Assembly: GCA_012295275.1 (NCBI GenBank)
Contig: CM022678.1
Span: 1,604,186-1,661,685, forward strand
Direction: 5' to 3'
Source: Chrysomallon squamiferum
Taxonomy: Eukaryota; Mollusca; Gastropoda; Neomphalida; Peltospiridae
DNA: 57,500 bases
Position 1 is the stretch's first letter, and each line of letters opens with the position of its first letter. A program made the position numbers and the translations under genes. Below are positions 24,125 through 35,359 of this stretch, piece by piece. The notes beneath the pieces were generated by a model. The model was not told the DNA's origin and made no database searches. It saw only the letters and a program-made list of their open reading frames with translations.

Positions 24125-24655
24125 TCAAACCACCCACCACTGTACCAGTACTGAACCACCCACTGTACCAGTACTGAACCACCCACTGTACCAGTACTGA
24201 ACCACCCACTGTACCAGTACTGAACCACCCACTGTTAACAGTACTGAACCACCCACTGTTAACAGTACTGAACCACCCACTGTTAACAGTACTGAACCAC
24301 CCACTGTTAACAGTACTGAGCCACCCACTGTTAACAGTACTGAGCCACCCACTGTAACAGTACTGAACCACCCACTGTAACAGTACTGAGCCACCCACTG
24401 TAACAGTACTGAACCACCCACTGTAACAGTACTGAACCACCCACTGTAACAGTACTGAGCCACCCACTGTTAACAGTACTGAGCCACCCACTGTAACAGT
24501 ACTGAGCCACCCACTGTAACAGTACTGAGCCACCCACTGTAACAGTACTGAACCACACACTGTAACAGTACTGAACCACCCACTGTTAACAGTACTGAAC
24601 CACCCACTGTAACAGTACTGAGCCACCCACTGTAACAGTACTGAGCCACCCACTG
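24125..24655. repeat. 23/24-bp minisatellite, about 23 copies
   Basis: The unit is ACCACCCACTGTAACAGTAC + TGA. Three versions of the core exist: CTGTACCAG at the left, the palindrome CTGTTAACAG, and CTGTAACAG. They form runs, which shows how the array grew. GA/GC variants (TGAACC and TGAGCC) are also intermixed. The 255-codon minus-strand frame is a translation of the array and not a gene. Confidence 0.97.
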
Positions 24656-25010
24656 CTAACAAAGCCTAAACTCCAAACCAATCCATATCCACTTAACTTC
24701 ACTTCACTGAAAAAATAACTCTTCTTGCTTTTCATTTATCGTTTATCAATAAAACCATAATTCACTGAGGCAATATTTAAACAAAGCTTGATTTATTATT
24801 CATACCCTAACCCTTAAAAAAAGGAAAAAAACAAGAGAAATTGCCTACTGAGAAAAGTTATCTCTATTTAAATGTTAAATGAAAAATAATAATTCTCAAA
24901 CACTGGTGCTGTGGAGAGAAAAAAACAAAACCGGACAAATTTACTTAAAACAGAAAGAAAACAGAACTGTAACCAATGCCAACGGAGATCAATGACTTTG
25001 TGCAGGAGTG

Positions 25011-25024
25011 GCGCCATCTGGTGT
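25011..25024 (-). promoter_or_regulatory. CTCF-like motif 1
   Basis: GCGCCATCTGGTGT matches 13 of 14 positions of the CTCF core written as GYGCCMYCTRSTGG (reverse complement of CCASYAGRKGGCRC). The strand given is that of the CCASYAG form. Binding is inferred. Confidence 0.45.
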
Positions 25025-25152
25025 CCGAAACGCTGAAGGAACAAATACCGCGGTAATGTCATGGTAACGGATTTCGCCGACACGAGGGTAATATTTATTT
25101 CTTTATAATGGCGGAGGGAGAAACGGTAAATGGAACGCTTTCAGAATTGATG

Positions 25153-25166
25153 GCGCCATCTAGTGT
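25153..25166 (-). promoter_or_regulatory. CTCF-like motif 2
   Basis: GCGCCATCTAGTGT matches 13 of 14 positions of the same core in the same orientation. It shares the flanks TGG and CC with motif 1 and starts 142 bp after it. Confidence 0.45.
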
Positions 25167-25439
25167 CCACTGTTTGTGTTTAATTATGTCTGTGGACTGA
25201 ACCGAACTGGCCGTGTTGACAGGTGGCCTAACTTAATTGTAATGGTGTGCCACGACAAACATGCACTAACCGCGATGTTAGGATAGCGTGTTGCTGTTTA
25301 ATTATGTCTGTGAATTAAAGGGAAGTGGTAAGCTGATTAGAAAATACTGATTTGTAGATAAACACGAGAGAGAGAGAGAGAGAGGTGAAAGACTAAGAGA
25401 AAGAGAGAATGAAAGAAAGTAACGGGAAATGAATGAGAT

Positions 25440-25720
25440 AGATAGAAAATTATTCAGAGAATGGAAGGGATGAAAGACAGATTATACAGAAAGGAAAAAC
25501 AGAAACAGAAAGAGAAAGTAACAAAAAGAAAGACAGAAAGTAACAAAAAGAGAGAGATGAAAAAATGATTATGAAAATGAAAGAGATAAATAAGGTAGAG
25601 ACATAGACTGAGATACAAAGAGAAATAAACAAACAATAGAAAGACAGAGAGAGAGACAGAGAGAGAGTGACAGAAAGACACAGAGACAAAGAAAGAGAGA
25701 AATCAACAGAAATGAAAGAA
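25440..25720. repeat. GAAA/GAGA purine-rich stretch
   Basis: AGAAAGACAGAAAG-like words occur in irregular order over about 280 bp. The Ser/Leu-rich minus-strand frames here are translations of this purine tract. Confidence 0.8.
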
Positions 25721-25998
25721 GAAACATTTGTGTGAACATTTACTGTTTGGCGTATATGAAAGCTAAAGTAAATTATACCCTGTCCAGGACAAACATGAAT
25801 TAACCATAACACTAACAATCTAAAACTATTGCGAATTCTTACATTAAAAGGCACTAGTCACCATAACGCATGGAACAATGTCAATTTTTAAACCTGCTTA
25901 CTCAAAAAATCAAGTAACAAACAAGAACATTACACGTCCCTTAACTTTTCACGGTCAGTATACATTCTGCAGTTAATGCTGTCAAATGAACAAATTAC

Positions 25999-26006
25999 AT
26001 TTGCAT
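25999..26006 (+). promoter_or_regulatory. Perfect octamer ATTTGCAT beside homeodomain words
   Basis: ATTTGCAT (POU/octamer motif) is followed 14 nt later by AATTAATTGATTA (26013-26027 region). Such short motifs occur by chance in AT-rich DNA. Confidence 0.25.
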
Positions 26007-26169
26007 ATTTCTCAATTAATTGATTATTTCACTTGGCAGATGATATACTGACAAGCTGATCTAATATAGAATCCTCAGACAATGGTCCACGGACCTTTTC
26101 CAAGTCCCCGAAGAAGAAGAAGAATTCTTGTAATTGTTCTGTAAATCATTCTTGTCAGAGATTGTGTTA

Positions 26170-26460
26170 TATGATTATAGATGGAGTTAAAGTATACAGT
26201 GATATAAGTAAACAGTGCAGTTCTATTACATTAATATGTGACAGATGATAGTATTACAGTATTATAGATATAGTAGTTAAAGTATACAGTGATATAAGTA
26301 AACAGTGCAGTTCTTCTGTTACATTAATATGTGACAGATGATAATATTACAGTATTATAGATGTATAGTAGTTAAAGTATACAGTGATATAAGTAAACAG
26401 TGCAGTTCTATTACATTAATATGTGACAGATGATAATATTACAGTATTATAGATAGTTGT
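26170..26460. repeat. ~95-105-bp tandem repeat, 3 copies
   Basis: Each copy has AGTTAAAGTATACAGTGATA, TAAGTAAACAGTGCAGTTCT and ATTAATATGTGACAGATGAT, with a TTC insertion in copy 2. Looser copies continue to about 26640. Confidence 0.92.
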
Positions 26461-27099
26461 AGTATAGTATTTCTGTTATAATACTTAAAAGTAAAAAATT
26501 TAATTCTTGGTTAAATGAATCTATCAGAGAAAATTGTAACATTACAACATTACAGATAGCTGTAGAAGAGTTAGAAGTACAGTATTTTTGTTATAATTAA
26601 TCTATCACATTTTAAAACTGTAATACTGCAAGGTTATATATGACTGTGACCCTCTACAACTAAATGAGTCGCATGTCCGATGAAACATTTTAAGAAATAG
26701 TAAAACATTTTTAAAATGTTTTTGTAAGTCCCTTTTCATTTGAGGCAGGTAAAATTAAAACATTTAAAATGCAATAATACCAATTAACTTTTCTATGTTA
26801 CAAATTCAAATTTAAAAAAAAAAGAAAAGAAAAAGGATTTAAAACTGAGAAACAGGGTAATCTGATTTCTTTGATCTCATTGAAACAACTGATTGCCACA
26901 ATATGTCAGTAGACTTAATTAAGTCTTGTAACCATGGAAACGTAATCTGCAAGCTGCCTGGCTTGAATGTAACATTTAAAAACTGAGAAATAACTAATCT
27001 CCGTCTGTTGTAGGTTTGAGGAGAGCAGAACAGAAAAACTCTCCTTAATTTGTAGGTGCCAACTCAAAAACTGGAAAAATCAGAATTTTTTATATTTTT

Positions 27100-27134
27100 T
27101 TTTATTTTTATAAATAAATAAATATAAAATAAAA

Positions 27135-27197
<63 letters not shown>

Positions 27198-27255
27198 AAA
27201 AAATAAAATAAAATATAATAAATAAATAAGATAAATAAATAAATAAATAAAAGGT
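27100..27255. repeat. (AAAT)n microsatellite
   Basis: About 30 AAAT units are present, some with extra A. Confidence 0.97.
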
Positions 27256-27604
27256 ATTAAAAAAAAAGAAAACCAAAAAACAGAAGAAAATATTCAACAA
27301 AAAGTGGCTGCAGCTGTTAACACTCTACTGGGATTTGATCTGAGGACCTCAGTCGTAACAAAACTCGTAAATCCGCTTGCTGTAAAATATTCTTTCTTTG
27401 AAGACTGAAATCCTAGGAATGAAACTCTTCAGGTTTATCAGTCCAGAAGGACTAATCAATGCAGAACTTTGAAGTGGATGCAAATCACAAACCTCACCAC
27501 AGAGGGCTGTAAACACGTAAACAACTTTGATGTGTAAACAGTAAACAGCATTTACAACAGTCATTTTACTCATGTCACAAAGTAGTTATTAGTCACTGGG
27601 GGAC

Positions 27605-27706
<102 letters not shown>

Positions 27707-27719
27707 TGTAGAAGGAAGA

Positions 27720-28000
27720 AAAAACAATCTTCACTTTGCTGTGTACAAAAGCTGTAATCGCCATGGCTACAGATCCAGCGTACATCTGAACTTTTGGCAG
27801 CTATCATTACCTGACCTGTCTGTTGACTGCTCTCACTTTAGAAATAGTGACTTCCTCAGTCCTAGTGACAGGCTGTTTAGTGACAATGTTTCCACTTCAC
27901 AGAACAAAGTAAGTGGACGCAGGAAACACTTCACATCGACAGATCAGCCATGCGGAAACTCTGCTGAGCTTCACTGCAGTTAGCACCAATTATAAATAAA
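27720..28000. other. Mixed-complexity island
   Basis: Non-repetitive sequence lies between (GA)n and (CT)n tracts. A plus-strand segment 27842-27908 looks exon-like (TCTCACTTTAG before, AAAGTAAGT after) but is antisense to KIF13 and only 67 bp long. Confidence 0.3.
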
Positions 28001-28060
28001 TACACTGACGTGAATCACCTTCTCATCCAATTAAAATACTTTTAATTAGTAACTGTGTTA

Positions 28061-28065
<5 letters not shown>

Positions 28066-28139
<74 letters not shown>
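28066..28139. repeat. (CT)n microsatellite
   Basis: About 37 uninterrupted CT units. Confidence 0.97.
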
Positions 28140-28143
<4 letters not shown>

Positions 28144-28559
28144 ATATATCACAGACAATGTATTTTCTAATTTATGAAATCGTATATAAAAAAGAATTCT
28201 AGCTTCTAACAGGCTGAAGTATTTGAAAAATCAGACAGCCATAGAATTTCTTTTTTTTTTGTTCACTGAATGTTTACAAAGTCTAATGAAAGACATGCAA
28301 TAATGCTAATATGAGAAATGTGCTGTATTGGAGATTCCTGTTACAGCTTTCAACATGTCTACCTGAATACATCTCCAGTCAATCAACTGGTGGTTTGAAT
28401 ACTGCTGCTGTTTCTGGCAGGACAGTGAAAACACACAAACCTGTCTGCCAGTGTTAACAGCATCAAGTGTTTTACTTGTGGTGTTCAACACTCTTCACCA
28501 ACATTCAAGGAGAGAGTATATTTATAAAAAAAAAAAAGATATAAAAAAAAGTATTAAAC

Positions 28560-28842
28560 TTTTCTCATTAAGAGATGGAATGAGATGGTGAGAGAGAGAG
28601 AAAAAAAAAGATTGGGAAATGTCTGAAAAAAAAAAAAAAAAGAAAGATGAACATTAAGAGATAAAGTTGTAGACAGAGATGATGTTGTAGACAGCGATAA
28701 TGTTGTGTTAGAGGGGACACGAGAAAAAGACTGAATAGAGAATGAGAGAGAAAAAAATAAGAGGAAGGGATTGGGGCAGAAAGAAAAAGAAAAAAAAAAA
28801 GAGACAGAAAAAAAAAAAAAGAAAGAGGGAGAAGGGAAGAAG

Positions 28843-28874
<32 letters not shown>

Positions 28875-29000
28875 TGAGAGAAAGAAAGAGGAATAAGACA
28901 GAGGACAAATGAAGCTGACAAAAGAAAGATAAATTAAAATATTGAGGAGCAGAGAGCGAAGAAAGGAAAGAACAGAAAAGAATAAGAAAATGAACCGGAG
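28560..29000. repeat. Purine-rich A/GA stretch with poly(A)
   Basis: GAGA, A runs (28842-28871) and the dispersed copy 28873-28936 lie here. Phe/Ser-rich minus-strand frames are artefacts. Confidence 0.85.
28873..28936. repeat. Dispersed purine-rich repeat, copy 2
   Basis: Same orientation as 22511-22574, 6.36 kb away, with substitutions or indels only at the edges (GGCTGAG for GACTGAG; ACAAAAGAAAGATAAA for ACAAAGAAAGAGAAA). Confidence 0.85.
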
Positions 29001-29689
29001 AGAAAAAAACACAGTACAAGGAATTTATATTAAAAACATTTTTCTTTTTAAAAACCTGGAATAAAAAAAAAAAAAAAAAAAAAGAAGAAGAAGAAGCGAT
29101 GAGAACTGTAGTAAATACAAGAGGTACAATAAAGTAAAGATGAAGTTGAGTAATGAAGTGAAATCTGCCTCCAGGTTTTCATGTCTGCCCAGCTCTTCTG
29201 CGACCATTTTCAAATAAACATGAAAGACTCACCCGACACTCAACTGAACAGACTTTATTAAAAACAGTTTTTTTTAAAAACACCACTCAACTTGAAGTCA
29301 GTTTTCAGATGTCATGGATATATTCAATTTGTTATCTGTAAGATCAGTGATACTGTTGTGTTTTTTTTTACTTTTACTGTTTGATCACTTGTTTTTATTT
29401 AATAGAGGGACACAGAGGAATAAATGATAAATAAAATGAAAAACATATATAGATATTAAAAATGAAAAATAAATAAAAAAGTAATGATATTAGAAATAAT
29501 AGCAGTGGAAATGATAGTAAGAATAATAACAACAATAGTAGCAGAAGTTCATTACAATATTTCTTTATAATTTATTTGTGATTAAGCATTTGCATAAAAG
29601 GTTGTATTTTTGTATCTACTTTACACAGACACAGAAGAAATACATATACATAATTTATTCACACAAACACTTACCCATATACACACACA

Positions 29690-29816
29690 GTCACACAATC
29701 ACACCCACACACACACAGGCACACTCATACACTCACACACATAAACACATACAAACTTATGCACACACATATACACACACAATCACATACACCATATCAC
29801 ACACACACACAGACAT

Positions 29817-29864
<48 letters not shown>

Positions 29865-29887
29865 GCACACACCCCTGTCTACCTACT

Positions 29888-29928
<41 letters not shown>

Positions 29929-29988
29929 GAGAAAGAGAAACAGAATCTAGTAATTAACAAGCACGACCTCACCCCTGTCTACCTACCA

Positions 29989-30045
<57 letters not shown>

Positions 30046-30125
30046 CCACACACACACACACAAAAGAAACAGAATCCAGTAATTAACAAGCACGACCTCA
30101 CCCCTGTCTACCTACCACCACCACA
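29690..30125. repeat. (CA)n with embedded ~55-bp unit
   Basis: CA tracts are interspersed with CAGAATCTAGTAATTAACAA and GCACGACCTCACCCCTGTCT then ACCTACCAC. The 55-bp unit is present fully at 29940-29993 and 30070-30122, and as a fragment CCCCTGTCTACCTACTACC at 29872. Confidence 0.93.
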
Positions 30126-30659
30126 CACCCCCTCCAAGCCACACTCATTATTTTAAACAAAGTGTGAACTTATACAACATCAAAGATACACAGTCATTAG
30201 CATCAGCTTCCAGAGGCATCTCCAGGAAGCCTGGAAGGTGGAAGGATGTGACTAAACCCTTCAACTGAACCCTTCAAGGACTGCACTGTCTGACTGCATG
30301 ACCTGAAGTCTTCAGATGCTTTCTCAGATGACACAAATTACTCTGTGCTGGTTTTCACTTACATATTTGATAGCTGGTTTGACAAAAATAAAGCATGAGA
30401 TGATGGTAAGAAATACTGCTTCCATTTTGAGTAGTGATCTGGGAAAAGTGGCAAAGTGGAGAGACAAAAAAAAAAAAATTAATAAAAAAAGGAAAATAAT
30501 TTTAAGGTCATCAGAGGTTTATAGATCATTTTCCTAAGGGGGAAAAAAAAAAAAAATTTTTTAAAATAAAAGTAAAATAAACCAAAATAATAAAAAATAA
30601 AAATGTGTGTGTTAAAGGGTACAAGTAGGAATAAACTGTCATTTGTACATCATGGTTGT

Positions 30660-30900
30660 TACAGCTTCAGACTGTTTTCAGTTTTAATAAGAGAGGGGAG
30701 ACTGAGAAACTGACAGAAAAAGAAAGGGAAGGAGAGAGAGAGAAAGATAAAGAGAATTAGAGAGAGATGATGAGAAAGAGAGTGATAGAAACAAAGAATT
30801 AGAGAGTAAAAAAAAGAGATGATGAGAAAGAGATGATGAGAAAAAGAAAGACTTAGATTAGACAGTAAAAAGAGAGAATGAGAGAGAGAGAGCAGGAGAA
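30660..30900. repeat. GAGA/AGAAAG purine-rich stretch
   Basis: Imperfect GATGAGAAAGAGA words, including a small tandem pair near 30815-30842. Confidence 0.8.
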
Positions 30901-31084
30901 TCTCAGTGGAATACAAAATATGTGTAAAATGATCAACAGTTTTCTTAATTTCAAATGAACTCAGTTGCAAAATGTAAAAATTTAAAAAATCAAACAAAAC
31001 AAAAAATGAAAAAACAAACAGCAAACCTACCAATAAACAAAAAAAAACAAAAACAAAAACAAAACACAACCCTCCAAAAAGTGT

Positions 31085-31108
31085 TTAAAATAAAATAATA
31101 TAAAAATC

Positions 31109-31140
<32 letters not shown>

Positions 31141-31210
31141 AACAAGAACAAATAATAATAATAATAATAATGATAATAATAATAATAACAATAATAATAA
31201 TAATAATGAA
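31085..31210. repeat. Poly(A) and (AAT)n
   Basis: An A run at 31109-31137 is followed by AAT units with ATG/ACA interruptions. Confidence 0.93.
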
Positions 31211-31337
31211 ACAGAAACAAAAACAAATATAAATCAGAAATACTTAAACAAAACAAAAATATACCTTAAAAACAATGGTTAATGTATGATGCTTCTGAAA
31301 AACAAATACAAAAAAACAAACAAATGTATATCAGTCA

Positions 31338-31347
31338 ATAATAACCA

Positions 31348-31379
<32 letters not shown>

Positions 31380-31725
31380 TAGTAAGTAGTAGTAGTAGTA
31401 AAGGTAATAATAGTAGTAGTAGTAGATGTAGAGGTAGTAATAGTAGTAACAGTGCAGGTTATATAGGAAGAAGAGTAGCAGTAGTAGTGGTGGTGATAGT
31501 GGTAGTAGTCGCAGCAGCAGCAGCAGCAGTAGTAGTAGTAATTATAATAAAATAATGGCAACTGTGGTACTAGATACAACAACAGTACTAAGTATGATGA
31601 TGATAAAGATAATAATAATAAAGATGATAATAACATAATAATAAAAATAGATAATAACATAATAATAAAGATGATATGATGATGATGATAATAACATAAT
31701 AATAAAGATGATAATAATAAAAAAA
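31338..31725. repeat. (TAG)n mosaic with GAT/AAT repeats
   Basis: TAG units (31349-31540, with GCA and GTG patches) are followed by a degenerate AAAGATGATAATAACATAAT repeat to 31725. Confidence 0.93.
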
Positions 31726-31734
31726 CATATTCAT

Positions 31735-32035
31735 AAAACGTTTTTCTGATGTCCTGAGCCCAAACGCAAGCCTAGCTGAGTGTTTTGAGAGTGGGAGAGC
31801 AGATGATGAAATTTAAAAAGTGCCCAGTCTCTGTGTTTTCCTCATCAAAACTCAGCAGAGCATGAAATCAGATTACAGAGCAATATGGCGAGTTCATCAT
31901 TTCAAAATGAAGTTAAGCACTTCTTTATAGCCAGACTGTGAAATCAACTTGAGAAATAAAAGTCTGGCTTCGTGTGTGCACACTGTGGCTTTCAGGGTCA
32001 ATTCCCAGTGGTTGGTTAGTTTCTGTTTTACCATT
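31735..32035. other. Mixed-complexity island
   Basis: Non-repetitive sequence with no open frame or splice structure that I can support. Confidence 0.3.
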
Positions 32036-32081
32036 CCAACCAGTGACTGTTTTAGTATGTAAGTCACCAACTATGACCATC

Positions 32082-32193
32082 AACATAAATAAATAAATAA
32101 AGAAAGAAAGAAAGAAAGAAAGAAAGAAAAAAAAGAAAGAAAGAAAGAAAATAAAGAAATAAAGAAAGAAATATAAAAAAAAAAAAGGTAAGA

Positions 32194-32233
<40 letters not shown>

Positions 32234-32235
32234 GA
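32082..32235. repeat. AAAT/GAAA/AAT compound tract
   Basis: AAAT, then AAAG units, then about 11 AAT units. Confidence 0.95.
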
Positions 32236-32544
32236 GCATTATATAAACAGATTTTTGCCAGCCCCTGCTACAAAAACTAATAATAATAAAGAAAATGTGA
32301 TATAAATCATTTCTTGACAGTGTAATAATGTAATAATAAAAATCTTATAAAAATCAGCTTTTATTAAAACTTCCAGCTAAAACTAATAACATAAACCTGT
32401 GGCCTACTGCAAGTCTTTTCACCAAAAATTATAATAGTTACATAAAATGTTACATAAAATGTTATAGATATATATATATATTCTGTCTATATGTCAACAG
32501 AAAGAAAAATAGTGATAAAAATATCAAATAAATGTTTCTGTTCC

Positions 32545-32751
32545 CACAATTCAAATAAATAAAATAAAATAAAATAAAATAAAATAAAATAAAATAAAAT
32601 AAAAATAAATAAAACATCTCTTATGTAAATCAACTGTTGTCAGTAAAACAAATTTAAGAAAAAATAATTTTAATAACAATAAAGAAATTAACAACTATAA
32701 AAATAATGATGCTGATTAAGATGACAATAAAACCCGTAATAATAACAATGT

Positions 32752-32785
<34 letters not shown>

Positions 32786-32843
32786 AATAAATAAATAAAT
32801 AAATATTAAAAATAATCAAGTACAAGATATATTTAAAAAAGAG

Positions 32844-32884
<41 letters not shown>

Positions 32885-32900
32885 CTACGAAATTTCCCCG
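32545..32900. repeat. AAAAT, AAT, AAAT and poly(A) tracts
   Basis: (AAAAT)n (32549-32605), (AAT)n and (AAAT)n (32752-32803) and a poly(A) run (32840-32882). Confidence 0.95.
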
Positions 32901-33260
32901 AACTCTGCTGGAACAAACACGCCGGTCGAACACAACACGGACATAAATCACGTTAATAGTCTCGTCAACAGTTTCATCAGGTTTTTTCTCTAAACGATAT
33001 TAGCTCTTCCCTTCTCTGTTTGCCCTGATTTCTAGCGATACGCAGTCTATTTAAGCATCGGTTCGAACCATTGTCAATTTTCTCCCGAGTCTGTGCGTCG
33101 GAGCAGAAAGATGGTGTAAAATATCTCGAGTCTAACACTGGGGTCCACTGGGAAGTTCTGAGAGTTGAAAGTTTTAATGTAATTTAAATCAGTTACACGC
33201 CTCTTCTTAGAGAGCAGATTCAGAAAGAGAAGACATTAAGAAAAGAGAGAAAGAGAGAGA
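32880..33260. other. Mixed-complexity island
   Basis: This island is relatively GC- and CpG-rich, follows a poly(A) run and includes the 10-bp palindrome GGTTCGAACC (about 33060). No open frame is supported. Confidence 0.35.
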
Positions 33261-33399
33261 TAACAGAATCGGAATAGATTTGAAAATTTCTTTTTTTAAA
33301 AATTAAGTAATAATTGTATTAGAATCTGTATCAGTAGTAGAATAGTAATTGTAGAATTTGTAGTAGTAGTAGTAGTAGTAATAGCAGCAGTAGAATGTT

Positions 33400-33930
33400 T
33401 AGTGGTCACAGTATTAGTAGTTGTAGTCACTGTATTAGTACTTATAGTCACAGTGTTAGTAGTTATAGTCACAGTATTAGTAGTTATAATCAGTGTTAGT
33501 AGTTATAGTCACAGTGTTAGTAGTTATAGTAACTATTAGTAGTTATAATAATAGTGTTAGTAGTTATAGTAACAGTATTAGTAGTTATAGTCACAGTGTT
33601 AGTAGTTATAATCACAGTGTTAGTAGTTATGGTCACAGTGTTAGTAGTTATAGTCACAGTGTTAGTAGTTATGGTCACAGTGTTAGTAGTTATAGTCACA
33701 GTGTTAGTAGTTATAGTCACAGTGTTAGTAGTTATGGTCACAGTGTTAGTATGTTAGTAGTTATGGTCACAGTGTTAGTAGTTATAGTCACAGTGTTAGT
33801 AGTTATAGTCACAGTGTTAGTAGTTATAATCACAGTGTTAGTAGTTATGGTCACAGTGTTAGTAGTTATGGTCACAGTGTTAGTAGTTATGGTCACAGTG
33901 TTAGTAGTTATGGTCACAGTGTTAGTAGTT
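33400..33930. repeat. 21-bp minisatellite, about 24 copies
   Basis: The plus-strand unit is GTTAGTAGTTATAGTCACAG + T, with ATGG/ATAA variants. On the KIF13 transcript strand the unit reads ACTGTGACTATAACTACTAA + C, containing the branch-point consensus TACTAAC and no AG dinucleotide. The unit length is a multiple of 3, so long frames on both strands appear by default. Confidence 0.97.
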
Positions 33931-34134
33931 CTTGTACTAATAATAGCAGCTGCAGAAGCAAAAATATTAAAACTTAAATAAACAATATAGTAGTTGCATT
34001 TGCAGAATACTAATGTACGTGCGTGTGTGTGTTTATGAATAGATATGAGATGTGTAATAGAAAATAAAAATAGAAACAGCAATTAATAACAATTCAAGTT
34101 CCTACTTCATTACGAGAATATTTTGATAAAAATC

Positions 34135-34135
34135 A

Positions 34136-34176
<41 letters not shown>

Positions 34177-34210
34177 TTAATAATAAAAATAATAATAATA
34201 AAAAATAAAA
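34135..34210. repeat. (AAT)n microsatellite
   Basis: AAT units with small interruptions. Confidence 0.96.
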
Positions 34211-34620
34211 ATCTGTTGACATCTCAAGCAGCTCTTGCTGTTTTTGTGGGAAACCTCAAAACGCTCGGACTCATCCATCGCTTCTGATAGCCGAGCTGGG
34301 GAATTGACCAAAGACGCCATAAAAATATTTTATCTCAAAACCACTTTGACGGAAGAGGGGAATATCGAACATGAACTGTGTGATGTATGGACAGACACAC
34401 GTAAACAACGAGACGTACGGCCGAACGGACATAAAGAATGCATAAAACACATTTCAGCGGATTCATTACCTCGATGTGGTTCTGTTTGTGTTCACAGAAA
34501 GGAGCTGGGTGCAAACAAAGAAAACCTGCCTCCTCTCAGATTGAAATACCTTGTTCGGTTTGTTCTCTGTTTGATTCAAAGAGCTCTAAGTGTTTGTTGT
34601 TAATTTGTTATTAGTCAAAC
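34210..34620. other. Mixed-complexity island with 122-codon frame
   Basis: The plus-strand frame 34235-34603 (MLFLWETSKRSDSSIASDSR..., also ELCDVWTDTRKQRDVRPN) is not low-complexity but matches no family I know. It has no clear promoter or splice context and is antisense to KIF13. The nucleotide composition is higher in GC than nearby. A conserved noncoding element or a fossil of a mobile element are alternatives. Confidence 0.3.
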
Positions 34621-35061
34621 AATACTAAAAAGCTTTGATTGCAAATCTGAGCAACAGAACAAACAATTGTGCAGAATTTAAAAATAAAAATTAGAAAAAT
34701 TGAAAAAAATAAAAATAAAAATAAAGAAAGACAAGAAAAGGAAAAAGAAAAATGAATAGAAAATATAAAAATTAAAAAAAAACATTCTAAAGATTATTTA
34801 TTGATAAATTTCTAGCTCAGCTCTTTTACAGTCTGTTTTATAGAAATAACTGCATGGAAAAATAATGAAGCGAAGGAGAAAAGTGATTGTAGAAATGTTT
34901 GTACAGTGTTGCTAATGGCCAGCAATACCTGTTGTTTGTGAAAGCTGTTATTAAAAACCAGCATGTTACAGCGTATTACTGTTATGTAGATTGGACGTAG
35001 TATGATTGATGTCTGCTTCTCAAATAAACAAACTCTGTTCATGTATTCCCTGCTGACTATT

Positions 35062-35065
<4 letters not shown>

Positions 35066-35127
<62 letters not shown>
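35066..35127. repeat. (GA)n microsatellite
   Basis: About 30 GA units followed by ATGGAGAGA and a short TA run. Confidence 0.97.
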
Positions 35128-35133
<6 letters not shown>

Positions 35134-35359
35134 ATAATATATATATATATTCAAATTGACACTGTAATCAGTTGTATAAACTTTAAACACTAGTATATAC
35201 AGACCAAACACTAATATTAATTTGTGTATGTAATTAAGAAAATGATCAATATTCCAGAACGTTTTTTCAAGAGTGTATTTGACAAGAAAACACCATTAAT
35301 TCTTTAAACACAACCAGCAAAAACAACCAGTCTGTCTGCCCCTCTCTCTCTGTCTTAAT

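Larger units (their letters stand above)
24960..25330. other. Mixed-complexity island with insulator-like motifs
   Basis: This is one of the least AT-rich segments of the giant intron, non-repetitive, and lies between a minisatellite and purine-rich sequence. It holds the two CTCF-like motifs and a YY1-like ATAATGGCGGAG (25106-25117). Confidence 0.45.

Noticed and set aside
23895-24662. 255-codon minus-strand frame with SVLLQWVAQYCYSGW repeats
   Set aside because: It is a 23/24-bp minisatellite read through in all frames. There is no start or splice context, and the units vary in length.
27842-27908. Plus-strand exon-like segment (TCTCACTTTAG ... AAAGTAAGT)
   Set aside because: It is only 67 bp, antisense to KIF13, with no partner exons visible. 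Such signal pairs are expected by chance.
33050-33075. tRNA B-box-like GGTTCGAACC
   Set aside because: It is a 10-bp palindrome. No A box at the right distance and no cloverleaf stems are visible on either strand.
33493-33981. 162-codon plus-strand frame with SSYSHSV heptads
   Set aside because: The unit is 21 bp, so open frames arise automatically. There are also overlapping frames on both strands.
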